From contig CAJTRS010000019.1 of the NCBI GenBank assembly GCA_910578805.1, positions 1 through 40,213 of the forward strand: DNA of 40,213 nt, given 5' to 3'. The translations under genes were made by a program, and so were the position numbers. Shown one piece after another: positions 26,607-34,976 of this stretch; position 1 is the stretch's first letter; every line of letters starts with the position of its first letter. The notes below the pieces were generated by a model, which saw only the letters and a program-made list of their open reading frames with translations, searched no databases and was not told where the DNA came from. The stretch comes from an uncultured Muribaculaceae bacterium. GTDB lineage: Bacteria > Bacteroidota > Bacteroidia > Bacteroidales > Muribaculaceae.

Positions 26607-27207
26607 CTTTTGTGTCTGCTTGGATATCTGGGGTGATGGAATTTGTGTAAACTGCCTTATTTCAATATGGCACTTCCGGCTCCTGATTGTTGTGTGGCTT
26701 CGTTGCCGACATTGATTTTCTTTCATAAAGTTCCAACATCCGTTATAGGTTACATAATTTTCGCGATGATTAGCTTCGCTGACGAAATCTGTTTGTTGAA
26801 AATCTGCCGGTGAGAAATAAACCGAGCCGGAGGTGTTTTCTTTTCTGACATCTGACATGCGCATGCCTGTTAAATCCTGTTCGGAAGCCGGTAAAAAGTC
26901 GATAAAAATATCTACGGGTTTACCCGATACAGTCTGTAATGCATTATCGCTGCTTGGTGAAAGCTGCGGAATGGCCATGCGATTTAGCAGATCGGTGCCT
27001 GTTTGAGATGAGTTTTTCTGTTTGGAGGTGGGTATGTATGTTGAAGTTGTGGCAGAAGTATATTGAAGCTGAGCTTCCACTACTATCTCATTAAGTTCTT
27101 GCACCTCGACGCTGTCAGGTGTTGCTGTTTGCGCCATAATGGTTGTTGCCATCATAACGCACATTATCGAAGTCATGATTTTGTGCCACATTACTGATTA
27201 ATTTAGA

Positions 27208-27215
27208 CAAAGTTA
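27208..27215 (-). promoter_or_regulatory. -7 box upstream of the receptor remnant
   Basis: TAACTTTG on the minus strand, 16 bp ahead of the remnant's start codon. Confidence 0.4.
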
Positions 27216-27298
27216 TACAAAAAATAACTTCGTAATAAAAAAGAGCGGCAAATCCGATTCGTAAAAATTGCTGTTCACGCAAGTTGTGTATTATATTG

Positions 27299-27802
27299 CT
27301 ATATTGTGGAGTGTTCGATGGCTAAGAGGCGGCGTTTGCGCTCGAGGCCTCCGGCATAGCCTGTCAGGGAGCCGTCGGCTCCCGTCACCCGGTGGCATGG
27401 TATGATTATGGATATAGGGTTGCGTCCGATGGCGGAGCCTACGGCTTGTGCCGACATGTGTTCCATGCCCTTTTCAAGGGCAATCCGCCGGGCAATTTTT
27501 CCGTAGGTGGTGGTGTGTCCGTAGGGTATGGTGAGCAGAATATCATATACTCTCTGCCTGAACGGAGTGACATGTAACGATAATGGTGGCGTGTATCCCG
27601 GATTGCGCCCACTGAAGTATTCATCAAGCCAGTGTGTGGTTTCGGCAAAGATAGGCAGACTGTCATTAACTCTGGTGTCAATATCAGTCAGAGTGGAGGC
27701 AAAGTGCTTCTGTCCGTCAAACCATAGTCCTGTCAGGGAGTTACCGTCGCTTGCCAGTGTTATTGATCCAAGAGGTGATGAGTAAAGGCTTATGTAATCC
27801 AT
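27299..27802 (-). CDS. ogt: Methylated-DNA--protein-cysteine methyltransferase
   Basis: Repairs O6-alkylguanine by transferring the alkyl group to its own cysteine. From the chosen start the protein has 167 residues. The active-site motif PCHRV carries the acceptor C136, preceded by the DNA-recognition helix RRIALEKGMEHMSAQAVGSA. The open frame extends to 27850, but that extension overlaps the terminator of the upstream outer-membrane gene, so the Met at 27802 (MDYISLYSSPLGS) is the more likely start. Confidence 0.93.
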   Translation of the reverse strand: MDYISLYSSPLGSITLASDGNSLTGLWFDGQKHFASTLTDIDTRVNDSLPIFAETTHWLDEYFSGRNPGYTPPLSLHVTPFRQRVYDILLTIPYGHTTTYGKIARRIALEKGMEHMSAQAVGSAIGRNPISIIIPCHRVTGADGSLTGYAGGLERKRRLLAIEHSTI

Positions 27803-27820
27803 GGAGAGTATGTGATTCAG

Positions 27821-27859
27821 AAAAATATCGGGGAGACAATGCTCAGGCATTGCTCCCCG
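27821..27859 (-). terminator. Terminator of the outer-membrane barrel gene
   Basis: CGGGGAG-a-CAATGC (27829-27842) pairs with GCATTG-CTCCCCG (27847-27859), one bulged base, followed on the minus strand by ATATTTTT. It lies 23 bp past the stop codon of the barrel gene. Confidence 0.85.
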
Positions 27860-27882
27860 AAGTCTGATAAAAATAGAAGAGA

Positions 27883-28440
27883 TTAGAAGTTGTAGTAGAA
27901 ACCGAAAGTCAGGTCGTTGCCGTCAAGGCTGAATCCGCCGTTGTTGCTGTAAACGCCTGTGGCTTTGGCATTGTCGTTGGCTCCTTCATATCCGAAGAAT
28001 CCTATGTGGGTCACAAAACTGAAACGTTTTGTAATGTTGATGGCCACACCCGGACGCAGACCTATGTTCCATGTCACGGCTGTTTCGCTGCTGTCATCTT
28101 CGGTGCTGACCCAGCCGAGTCCGAGGCCGATACGTCCGTCCACGAACAGGTTGATAAGATTGTTGCTGCTCTTGAAGAATGTGTAACGGGCATACGGATC
28201 GAATTTGAACAGGTTGCTCGAAATTCCATAGCCGCATAAGTGGGCATATTCGTATCCGATAGTTGTACCTACAGCCCAATTTGAACTGATATTGTAACCG
28301 ATTTCGGGCATAATGGTCATGTGGTTGGTGTTTTTCTTGCCATCGTGCATGTAACCCAGAGAACCGCCGGCATAAAATCCTTCTGCAGATGCGCCGAGAG
28401 AAGCTACGGCCAATACTGCCAATGCTAATAATTTCTTCAT
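27883..28440 (-). CDS. Outer-membrane beta-barrel protein (porin-like, OmpW/OmpA-barrel size)
   Basis: A 185-residue exported protein: signal peptide about 1-20 (MKKLLALAVLAVASLGASA), then an eight-stranded-sized barrel domain with alternating residues (GFYAGGSLGYMHDG, SSNWAVGTTIGYEYAHL, GRIGLGLGWVSTED) ending in aromatic LTFGFYYNF, the expected C-terminal signature for barrel insertion. This class is abundant in Bacteroidales and often expressed strongly. Monocistronic: own -7 box (TAATTTTG, 28484-28491) and own terminator. Precise function unknown. Confidence 0.85.
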   Translation of the reverse strand: MKKLLALAVLAVASLGASAEGFYAGGSLGYMHDGKKNTNHMTIMPEIGYNISSNWAVGTTIGYEYAHLCGYGISSNLFKFDPYARYTFFKSSNNLINLFVDGRIGLGLGWVSTEDDSSETAVTWNIGLRPGVAINITKRFSFVTHIGFFGYEGANDNAKATGVYSNNGGFSLDGNDLTFGFYYNF

Positions 28441-28483
28441 AGTTGTGATAATTTAGTAGAACAAATAGTTGATTTTTACGGTA

Positions 28484-28491
28484 CAAAATTA
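28484..28491 (-). promoter_or_regulatory. -7 box upstream of the barrel gene
   Basis: TAATTTTG on the minus strand, about 43 bp ahead of the start codon at 28440. Confidence 0.5.
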
Positions 28492-28612
28492 ATTGATATT
28501 ATGTAAGATTGTTCTGTTTGTGGTGAATATATGTTAAAAATAAGCCTTTTTGGCCAATATTGAATTTATTGTGGCATTATTTCAGTCTTTCTTGATAATG
28601 AAGGTGGCATTT

Positions 28613-28645
28613 TTTGCGGAATATGAAAATAATGTTGTATATTTG
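28613..28645 (+). promoter_or_regulatory. Promoter of tRNA-Ser
   Basis: TTTG (28613-28616), 21-bp spacer and TATATTTG (28638-28645), 28 bp before the tRNA. Confidence 0.7.
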
Positions 28646-28673
28646 CACCGCAAAAGCCCGAAAGGGAGCAACA

Positions 28674-28761
28674 GGAGTGGTGCTCGAGTGGCTGAAGAGG
28701 CACGCCTGGAAAGCGTGTAGTCGCCAAAAGCGGCTCCCGAGTTCGAATCTCGGTCACTCCG
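28674..28761 (+). tRNA. tRNA-Ser (anticodon GGA)
   Basis: 88-nt class II tRNA: acceptor GGAGTGG pairs with TCACTCC, anticodon loop CTGGAAA gives GGA, a long variable arm (around GTCGCCAAAAGCGGC) as expected for serine, and a T-arm with GTTCGAATC. CCA not encoded. Confidence 0.95.
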
Positions 28762-28763
28762 CT

Positions 28764-28799
28764 AAAAAAGCAGAATCCGGTTAAGGGTTCTGCTTTTTT
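28764..28799. terminator. Bidirectional terminator between tRNA-Ser and the antiporter gene
   Basis: Near-perfect inverted repeat, AAAAAAGCAGAATCC (28764-28778) with GGGTTCTGCTTTTTT (28785-28799) (one G-T pair). A and T runs on both flanks allow it to end both the tRNA and, from the other side, the antiporter/cdaA/folP transcript that stops at 28871. Confidence 0.85.
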
Positions 28800-28870
28800 G
28801 TTACCGTGTTAGTCAGAGGTTGGTACTTGCCTGTTTTTTGTATGATTTACGGCGGCGTTCCGTAGCATTG

Positions 28871-30367
28871 TCATTCGGACAGGTTGTTGTCTTCTTTGAT
28901 TATGAGCAGTGTGTCGCCAAGCAGAAGTCGGCGCGACCCGTTGGGCACTATGTAGCGGTCGCCCCGCTTGATCATCATTACCAGCGAGCCGTCGGGTAAT
29001 TTTATGTCGCGCAGAGTATTGCCCCCTTCGAGTATGGATCGGCTTACGGTGACGGTGTGCAATGTGGTGGGCAGATCGTCGGACAGTTCCACTCCGAAGT
29101 CTTCAGGCTCGTGGGTGTGGGGCTGTGTGAGTCTGAGGCGCCGTGCGCTTGCTATCACAGTGGTGCCCTGGATAAGCAGCGAGAGGAGGGTCACGAAGAA
29201 TACTATGTTGAATATCTGTCGGGCGCCGTCAACTTCGGCCACTACCGGATAGGTGGCGAAGATAATGGGCACGGCTCCTCGTAGTCCCACCCATGATATG
29301 AATATTTTGGAGCGCAGTGTGATGTGTCGCAATGGAGCTAAGGAGATTAATACGCTCAGCGGCCTGCCTACAAGAATCATAAACGCGCCTATTATGAGCG
29401 ACACGGCGGCCACATCGAGCATTTCATGAGGATTGACCAACAAGCCGAGCATCAGGAACACCACTATCTGTGCCAGCCATGTCATGCCGTCCATGAAGCG
29501 TGATATGCCTCCGCGGTTGGGTAGTGAGGAATTGCCCAATACGATGCCAGTGATATAGACGGCCAGATATCCGTTGCCTCCGAATGCCGTGGTTACGGCA
29601 AAGGTAAAGAATACCGAGCCGAGCATGAGTATAGACACCATCGACGCTGTCTGTCCGGAGTCTTCGCTGCGGTTGCCTTTGCTTCCCATGCGGCGATAGG
29701 CTTCTATGAGCCAGCCTGTGGCTTTGCCTAAGAGATATCCCGCGAGGGCCCCGACGCCGAACTGCAACGCGAGCTGGAGCAGTAGGGTGCCGGCCGACAG
29801 TTGTCCGTCGAGGGTTATCGCATCGATTAATATAATGGTGAGCATATAGGCCATGGGATCGTTGGAGCCGCTCTCGAGCTCGAGCATGGGACGCAGGTGG
29901 TGGCGTAGGCCCACTTTCTGGCTTCCGAGTATGCCGAACACCGATGCCGAATCGGTCGATGACATAGTGGAGGCCAACAGTAACGATGGCAGCAGTGCGA
30001 AGTGGATATTGGTCCATGACATTCCTGACAGCCAGAATATGAACACGCCGGTGATCAGGGCTGTGAGCAGTACGCCGGCTGTGGAAAGTACCAGTCCGGG
30101 CACTATCACGGGGCGTATGGCCTTGAGTTTGGTGCCCATGCCTCCCGAGAAAAGTATTATGCACAGGGCTATCATGCCTATGAACTGCGCGGTGTGCATG
30201 TCGGAGAATCTGATTCCGAGTCCGTCGATGCCGAATCCCATTCCCACGAGCAGGAATATGAGCAACAGGGGCAGGCCTATGCGGTAACTCGATTTGCCAA
30301 TGAGCACGCCGGCTATGAGTAGCGTGGAGCCGATGAGGAGTATGTTTTCCGAAGTTATGAAGTCCAT
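28871..30367 (-). CDS. Potassium/proton antiporter (CPA1, CvrA/NhaP2-like) with TrkA_C domain
   Basis: Exchanges K+ (or Na+) for H+ across the inner membrane. The 498-residue protein has about twelve hydrophobic helices (about residues 8-400) with the cation-exchanger core STDSASVFGILG (Asp near residue 137) and LESGSNDPMAYML (Asp-Pro near 169-170), then a cytoplasmic regulatory domain (about 425-495, GNTLRDIKLPDGSLVMMIKR) resembling TrkA_C/RCK_C. It begins 11 bp after cdaA, in the same probable operon. TrkA_C domains of related antiporters bind c-di-AMP in some Firmicutes, so regulation by the neighbour's product is a reasonable inference. Confidence 0.93.
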   Translation of the reverse strand: MDFITSENILLIGSTLLIAGVLIGKSSYRIGLPLLLIFLLVGMGFGIDGLGIRFSDMHTAQFIGMIALCIILFSGGMGTKLKAIRPVIVPGLVLSTAGVLLTALITGVFIFWLSGMSWTNIHFALLPSLLLASTMSSTDSASVFGILGSQKVGLRHHLRPMLELESGSNDPMAYMLTIILIDAITLDGQLSAGTLLLQLALQFGVGALAGYLLGKATGWLIEAYRRMGSKGNRSEDSGQTASMVSILMLGSVFFTFAVTTAFGGNGYLAVYITGIVLGNSSLPNRGGISRFMDGMTWLAQIVVFLMLGLLVNPHEMLDVAAVSLIIGAFMILVGRPLSVLISLAPLRHITLRSKIFISWVGLRGAVPIIFATYPVVAEVDGARQIFNIVFFVTLLSLLIQGTTVIASARRLRLTQPHTHEPEDFGVELSDDLPTTLHTVTVSRSILEGGNTLRDIKLPDGSLVMMIKRGDRYIVPNGSRRLLLGDTLLIIKEDNNLSE

Positions 30368-30378
30368 GGGCCGGTGTG

Positions 30379-31158
30379 TTATTCGCTTATTATGATCTGT
30401 GACAGTCGGCGCTCAAGCTCGGAAGTGGTGAGCCGTGTGGTCAGAGCGCCTTTATGGGCTATGGATATGTGGCCGGTCTCTTCCGACACCACTACAGCCA
30501 CAGCGTCGGTGGCCTGTGATATGCCGAGTGCCGAACGATGGCGCAGCCCTAGTGCGCGGGGCACATTGCGGTCATGGCTCACGGGGAGTATGCAGCCGGC
30601 CGATTTGATCCGGTCACGGGCTATGATCATGGCTCCGTCATGGAGCGGGGAGTTCTTGAAAAATATGTTTTCAATGAGTCTTGAATTGATCATGGCATCT
30701 ATGATGTCGCCTGAGCGCTCGTAGGAGTCGAGGGGCATGTCGCACTGTATCACTATGAGTGCTCCGGTGTGAGTCTTTGACATGTTCATGCAGGCATAGA
30801 CTATGGGGAGTATGTGCTGTCGGGCGCTCAAGGAGCCGTCGGTCGGCTTGGAGTGGCGGAATATCTTGCGCAGGAAGCTCCAGTGTTTGTGGTCGCCGAG
30901 TTCCACAAGGAAGCGTTTTATCTGATCCTGAAAGAGTATCACTATCACCAGCAGGCCTATGCTCATGAATTTGTCGAGGATAGTGCCTATGAGTTTCATG
31001 TCGAGGATCACGGAGGTTACGACCCATACGAGTATGAATGCCAGTACTCCGAAAAATACTTTCAGTGTGCCCGACTCTTTCATGATGCGGTAGATGTAAA
31101 ACAGCAGCAGGGCGGCTATGGCTATGTCGAATGCGTCGAGTATGGAAAAACTGTCCAT
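30379..31158 (-). CDS. cdaA: Diadenylate cyclase, CdaA family
   Basis: Makes the second messenger c-di-AMP from two ATP. The 259-residue protein has three N-terminal membrane helices (about residues 8-25, 32-52, 60-78) and a DisA_N catalytic domain (about 95-255) with the two signature motifs DGA (residues 174-176) and RHRSA (206-210) intact. It lies 29 bp after folP, an arrangement common in Bacteroidetes, and 11 bp before a K+/H+ antiporter. Together these suggest osmotic/potassium control. Confidence 0.96.
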   Translation of the reverse strand: MDSFSILDAFDIAIAALLLFYIYRIMKESGTLKVFFGVLAFILVWVVTSVILDMKLIGTILDKFMSIGLLVIVILFQDQIKRFLVELGDHKHWSFLRKIFRHSKPTDGSLSARQHILPIVYACMNMSKTHTGALIVIQCDMPLDSYERSGDIIDAMINSRLIENIFFKNSPLHDGAMIIARDRIKSAGCILPVSHDRNVPRALGLRHRSALGISQATDAVAVVVSEETGHISIAHKGALTTRLTTSELERRLSQIIISE

Positions 31159-31187
31159 GAGTTATACGGTGGGGGATAATGACGGGA

Positions 31188-32048
31188 TTATTGAGCTAAG
31201 GTTGTGTGGCTGCTTCGGAGTAATCCGGTTAGAGTAATAGCCTGGCGGGCGGCAGCCACATCGTGCACACGAAGTATGGCGGCGCCGTTGAGCAGCGCGA
31301 TGGTGTTGATGACTGTGGTGCCGTTGAGAGCCATATCCGGGGTGATGCCGAGTGGCCGGAATATCATGGATTTCCTCGATACACCGACCAGCAGGGGGTG
31401 ACCGAGAGCCGACTCTATAAGTGGAAGGTCGGAAAGAAGCTTGTAGTTCTGCTCGAGATTTTTGCTGAAACCAAAACCGGGATCGATGATTATGTCTGTC
31501 ACTCCAGACTCTTGTAATATTGCCAACGATGCGGATAATTCGCCTATCACACCGGCCGTTACATCGGAATAGTTGCAGTGCTGCTGCATGGTCTGTGGCG
31601 TTCCGCGCATGTGCATAAGTATATATGGTGTTTTCAGTGTAGCCACCGTGGCAAACATGCGGCTGTCGGCCATGCCTCCCGAAATGTCGTTGATTATGTC
31701 GGCGCCGAGTTCCTCCACACAGTATCGGGCCACGTCAGCACGGAATGTATCGACCGACACCGGTGTGTCGGGAGCAGTGCGTCGTATGGCTTCCATGCCG
31801 GTGCGCAATCGTTTCATCTCTTCCCGGGGCGATATGTCATCTGCTCCCGGACGTGATGAATAGGCGCCTATATCGAGTATGTCGGCGCCTTCCTCCACGA
31901 GTCTGCGCACGCGCGACTCCACGGATTCGGCGTCGGGTGTGCGCGATCCGCTGTAAAATGAGTCGGGTGTGACATTGATAATACCCATCACTAATGGGCG
32001 GGTTATCTCGGTAAGGCGTCCTTTGATGTTTAATGAAAATGGTTTCAC
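31188..32048 (-). CDS. folP: Dihydropteroate synthase
   Basis: Condenses p-aminobenzoate with a pterin diphosphate in folate synthesis. The 286-residue product has VMGIINVTPDSFYSGSR (about residues 20-36), ADILDIGAYSSRPGA, NDISGGMADSRMF, IIDPGFGFSKN and VGVSRKSMIF, which cover the loop and binding-pocket motifs of the family. It begins the probable folP-cdaA-antiporter operon. Confidence 0.97.
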   Translation of the reverse strand: MKPFSLNIKGRLTEITRPLVMGIINVTPDSFYSGSRTPDAESVESRVRRLVEEGADILDIGAYSSRPGADDISPREEMKRLRTGMEAIRRTAPDTPVSVDTFRADVARYCVEELGADIINDISGGMADSRMFATVATLKTPYILMHMRGTPQTMQQHCNYSDVTAGVIGELSASLAILQESGVTDIIIDPGFGFSKNLEQNYKLLSDLPLIESALGHPLLVGVSRKSMIFRPLGITPDMALNGTTVINTIALLNGAAILRVHDVAAARQAITLTGLLRSSHTTLAQ

Positions 32049-32186
32049 TTGCGTGCGTGTTGTCGTTGGTCAAAAAAGATATAGTGCGAAATTACTCACA
32101 ATTCATTGAATTTGCAAAACGTTGTAATCCACGTCGGACCGCAAGTACTCGGCTCGTACTCCGGCGGCAGGCCTTCTACCGATGTC

Positions 32187-32459
32187 CTATCCGACAGGTT
32201 CGGATAGGAAGTCGCGGCTGTGGCCGCGGCGTCCGGGCGCGGTGGTGTGGGGCTTGGATTTGCGGTTGCGGCGTTTTTTCATCGTGGCGGAGTCGGCGGG
32301 CATATCCGGCTGCAGTATGTTTTCGGCCGGTGGTGCCGGCTGTGTGTTAGGTGCCGTCGCTAACGGACGCCGGCTCAGAAATATGCAGACAATAAGTATG
32401 GCCGCCACTGTGAGTAGCAGTATGGTGCCTCTGCGTTCAGATGAGGTGAACCGTGACAT
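32187..32459 (-). CDS. Small membrane-anchored basic protein of unknown function
   Basis: A 90-residue protein: N-terminal MSRFTSSERRGTILL, one membrane helix (about residues 11-28), a Pro/Ala linker, then a strongly basic stretch (KKRRNRKSKP) and a short terminal motif DFLSEPVG. From recollection, similar small Bacteroidales proteins share the ERRG start and a (N/D)(F/Y)L(D/S)EPV end, but the function is unknown to me. It is 10 bp downstream of the NSS transporter gene and likely co-transcribed. Confidence 0.75.
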   Translation of the reverse strand: MSRFTSSERRGTILLLTVAAILIVCIFLSRRPLATAPNTQPAPPAENILQPDMPADSATMKKRRNRKSKPHTTAPGRRGHSRDFLSEPVG

Positions 32460-32469
32460 GGCGCAGGGA

Positions 32470-33834
32470 TTACAGGAAATAAGATGCGAGCACTACGGCA
32501 ATGAGCAGCGGTGCCACGTAGCGTATGATGAACAGGGTGGGGCGGTAGAGCGAGGTGCGCAGAGTACCCCCGTTGGTGAGCTGGTCGTGCAGAAGCCCTT
32601 TCGGGGCATACCAGCCAATATATACACATAATCCTATGGAGCAGACGGGTAGCATGATGTTGGTGGCTACGGTATCGAGAAACTCAAATATGTTGAGCCC
32701 GGCTATGGTGATGTGCTCCAGCGGACCGAACGACAGGGCGCATACGGCGCTAAGAACGAATAGCGGCAGCAGCACTATGAGGCACGATTTCCAGCGCGGA
32801 GTGTTGAAACGGTCGCAGATGAATGCCACCGACACTTCGGCTATGGATATGGTGGAGGTGAGCGCCGCAAGGGTCAGGAGCAGGAAGAAGAGTACGGACC
32901 ACAGTTGGGTGGCAGGCATCTGGGAAAAAACTTCGGGCAGAGTGACAAACACCAGTGTGGCTCCTTGCAGGCTTTCGCCGGTGAGTCCGAATGTGGTCAC
33001 GGCCGGAAAGATTATCAGGCCCATCATTACTGCTACCACCATGTCGAGCACGGACACCGTCACGGCAGTGCGCATCAGGCGTGTCTCCTTGGGGAAATAT
33101 GACGAGTAGGTGATGAGTATGCCCATGCCGAGACTCAGAGAGAAGAATGCCTGTCCGAGAGCGTTGACCACCACGGCCGGTGTTATTTTGGAGAAGTCGG
33201 GATTCAGGAAGAATGCCAGCCCTTCGGACGCTTTGGGCAGCGACAGGCTGACTCCGATAAACACTATCAGTATCAGAAAAAGCACCGGCATCATAATGCT
33301 TGAAATGCGTTCTATGCCTTTCTGCACTCCGGCCATGAGTATGGCTATGTTTAGCGCTATCATCACATAGGTGTTGATGAGCGGGTTGAGGCTGTGGGCG
33401 GTCATGGAATCCATTTTTGCCGAAAACTGTGATGACAGACCGGCTGCGGCCTCGGATACCGGTTGGTAGAGTTCGCCTGTGGCCGATTGCCATAGGTATT
33501 CGAATGTCCACCCGGCCACCACCATGTAGAAGCATAATATCAGATAGCTTGCAAGTATGCCCCATGCCCCTACTGTACGCCAGCCTTTGCGGGCGCCGAT
33601 GTTGCAGAACACTCCCACGGCGTCGCTGCGTCCTGCTCGTCCGATGGCAAACTCGCTTATCATTACCGGTATGCCGAGTATTAGCACACACAGGGCATAG
33701 ATTATAAGGAATGCGGCGCCGCCGTTGGCCTGTACTTCGGCCGGAAAACGCCATACGTTGCCTAATCCGATCGCCGAGCCCACGGTTGCGGCGATTAATC
33801 CTATTTTTGATGAGAAAAGTGTCTTTTTAGCCAT
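32470..33834 (-). CDS. Sodium-dependent transporter, NSS family
   Basis: Sodium symporter of 454 residues with about twelve hydrophobic helices. The first helix has the LeuT-fold signature KIGLIAATVGSAIGLGNVWRFP (cited here as key residues, about 9-30, with unwound GSAIGLGN-type sodium and substrate sites) followed by NGGAAFLIIY. Substrates of such bacterial members are amino acids. The open frame extends to 34113, but the first 93 codons lack similarity and lie ahead of a TATTTTTG box (33864-33871, 29 bp upstream of MAKKTLFSSK), so 33834 is chosen. It could be powered by the Nqr sodium gradient. Confidence 0.93.
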   Translation of the reverse strand: MAKKTLFSSKIGLIAATVGSAIGLGNVWRFPAEVQANGGAAFLIIYALCVLILGIPVMISEFAIGRAGRSDAVGVFCNIGARKGWRTVGAWGILASYLILCFYMVVAGWTFEYLWQSATGELYQPVSEAAAGLSSQFSAKMDSMTAHSLNPLINTYVMIALNIAILMAGVQKGIERISSIMMPVLFLILIVFIGVSLSLPKASEGLAFFLNPDFSKITPAVVVNALGQAFFSLSLGMGILITYSSYFPKETRLMRTAVTVSVLDMVVAVMMGLIIFPAVTTFGLTGESLQGATLVFVTLPEVFSQMPATQLWSVLFFLLLTLAALTSTISIAEVSVAFICDRFNTPRWKSCLIVLLPLFVLSAVCALSFGPLEHITIAGLNIFEFLDTVATNIMLPVCSIGLCVYIGWYAPKGLLHDQLTNGGTLRTSLYRPTLFIIRYVAPLLIAVVLASYFL

Positions 33835-33863
33835 GATTTGCGGTGAAGAGTTTGTAATATTTA

Positions 33864-33871
33864 CAAAAATA
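33864..33871 (-). promoter_or_regulatory. -7 box upstream of the NSS transporter
   Basis: TATTTTTG on the minus strand, 29 bp before the start codon at 33834. Confidence 0.5.
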
Positions 33872-33955
33872 GTGATTTTGGTTTCAAAATGAAAACAGAG
33901 CACGAATATCTTTTCTCCGACTTTATTTGCGGGGCGGTATATGGGTAATATTGCG

Positions 33956-33963
33956 TATATTTG
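33956..33963 (+). promoter_or_regulatory. -7 box upstream of the VanZ-GNAT gene
   Basis: TATATTTG, ending 4 bp before the ATG at 33968, so the transcript should start at or close to the start codon. No -33 box at normal spacing. Confidence 0.5.
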
Positions 33964-33967
33964 CATT

Positions 33968-34906
33968 ATGAAACCTGTTGATCTATTGATAGGCGGTGTT
34001 AACCGCATACCACTGTATTTTGCCACGGCGGCCATAGTCGCGACGGTGTTGTATCTCACTCTTATGCCGGCGGGTCCGGATATGGGCATGGATATCTTTC
34101 CGCATGCCGACAAGGTGGTGCATTTCCTGATGTTCGGAGCTGTTGCCGTATCGCTTTGGTGGGATATTTCGAGGCGCGGTCTGCGTATTGATATGCGCGG
34201 TCTGTGTGTGTCCGTGGTGCTTTCGAGCCTGCTTGGCGGAGCGGTGGAATTGTTGCAGCAGATTATGGATATAGGCCGCAGTTGTGATGTGTGGGACTGG
34301 GTGGCCGATACGGCAGGAGCGTTGATGTTGCCGATAATGATGTATCCTTTGTTGCGTCGTTCGGTAGCGGATTACGGGTTTCATACAAGGGTGCTGAGAC
34401 GCGGTGACAAGGTGCCGCAGTCTTTGCGCGGGCTGTACGTCGAAGCGTTTCCTCCCGAGGAGCGTCGCGACTGGGCCGATGTGGAGCGTCGCCTGTCGGC
34501 TTCGGACGGTGTGATGAATATGACCGTAGTGTATTGTCGCCGCAGGCAGGTGGGGTTTATCACCTGGTGGCGGCTTGACGGAATGATTTATGTGGAGCAT
34601 TTTGCCGTTATGGCATCGGAGCGGGGTGGAGGTATCGGAGCGAAGACCATGAAGAGATTTGTTGAGGAAGCCGGGCGGCCTGTGGTGTTGGAAGTGGAGC
34701 CTTCGGGTGCCAATGACATGGCTTCACGGCGCATAGCCTTTTATGAGCGTTGCGGCTTTGTTGCTGTCAGGGATTACGAATATATACAGCCGCCATATGG
34801 TCCGGGGCTTCCCGAAGTGCCTCTGATGCTTATGACTTCCGATGTGGCGGTCGATCCTGCTGTCGCAGCCTCTCTGCTTCACCGCCATGTCTATGGCCGT
34901 CAGTGA
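33968..34906 (+). CDS. VanZ-like membrane domain fused to GNAT acetyltransferase
   Basis: A 312-residue two-domain protein. Residues 1-118 form a VanZ-like membrane domain: helices near 11-27, 45-60, 72-88 and 103-118, with HADKVVHFLMFGAVAV and the VELLQQIMDIGRSCDVWDW segment typical of VanZ. After a short linker, residues about 130-285 are a GNAT domain, with EAFPPEERRDW, VEHFAVMASERGGGIGAKTM (acetyl-CoA loop) and RIAFYERCGFV. The frame extends 9 codons upstream, but those overlap the -7 box, so M10 is the start. The two domains usually occur as separate proteins. Substrate unknown. Confidence 0.85.
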   Translation: MKPVDLLIGGVNRIPLYFATAAIVATVLYLTLMPAGPDMGMDIFPHADKVVHFLMFGAVAVSLWWDISRRGLRIDMRGLCVSVVLSSLLGGAVELLQQIMDIGRSCDVWDWVADTAGALMLPIMMYPLLRRSVADYGFHTRVLRRGDKVPQSLRGLYVEAFPPEERRDWADVERRLSASDGVMNMTVVYCRRRQVGFITWWRLDGMIYVEHFAVMASERGGGIGAKTMKRFVEEAGRPVVLEVEPSGANDMASRRIAFYERCGFVAVRDYEYIQPPYGPGLPEVPLMLMTSDVAVDPAVAASLLHRHVYGRQ

Positions 34907-34976
34907 TATTTGCATATAAGATGGATAGCCCGCATCGGCCATGAAGGCCGTAACGAAGTTCTTTTTATAAATAAAC

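Larger units (their letters stand above)
26451..27191 (-). pseudogene. Truncated TonB-dependent receptor-like gene remnant
   Basis: The first 117 codons (27191 down to 26841) are recognisably the N-terminus of a Bacteroidales TonB-dependent-receptor-like outer-membrane protein: signal peptide ending IMAQ, LNEIVVEAQLQYTSATTSTYIPTSKQKN, then a plug-like domain with KPVDIFIDFLPASEQDLTGM (key residues only). After MRMSDVRK similarity stops. The rest of the frame is low-complexity, and its last ~45 codons read antisense through the tRNA-Gln terminator and the tRNA itself, so they cannot be a normal protein end. The beta-barrel is absent. A TAACTTTG box (27208-27215) still precedes it by 16 bp, so it may be transcribed. 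Confidence 0.7.

Noticed and set aside
33835..34113. 93-codon extension of the NSS transporter
   Set aside because: No family similarity, overlaps the divergent VanZ-GNAT gene, and contains the promoter box.
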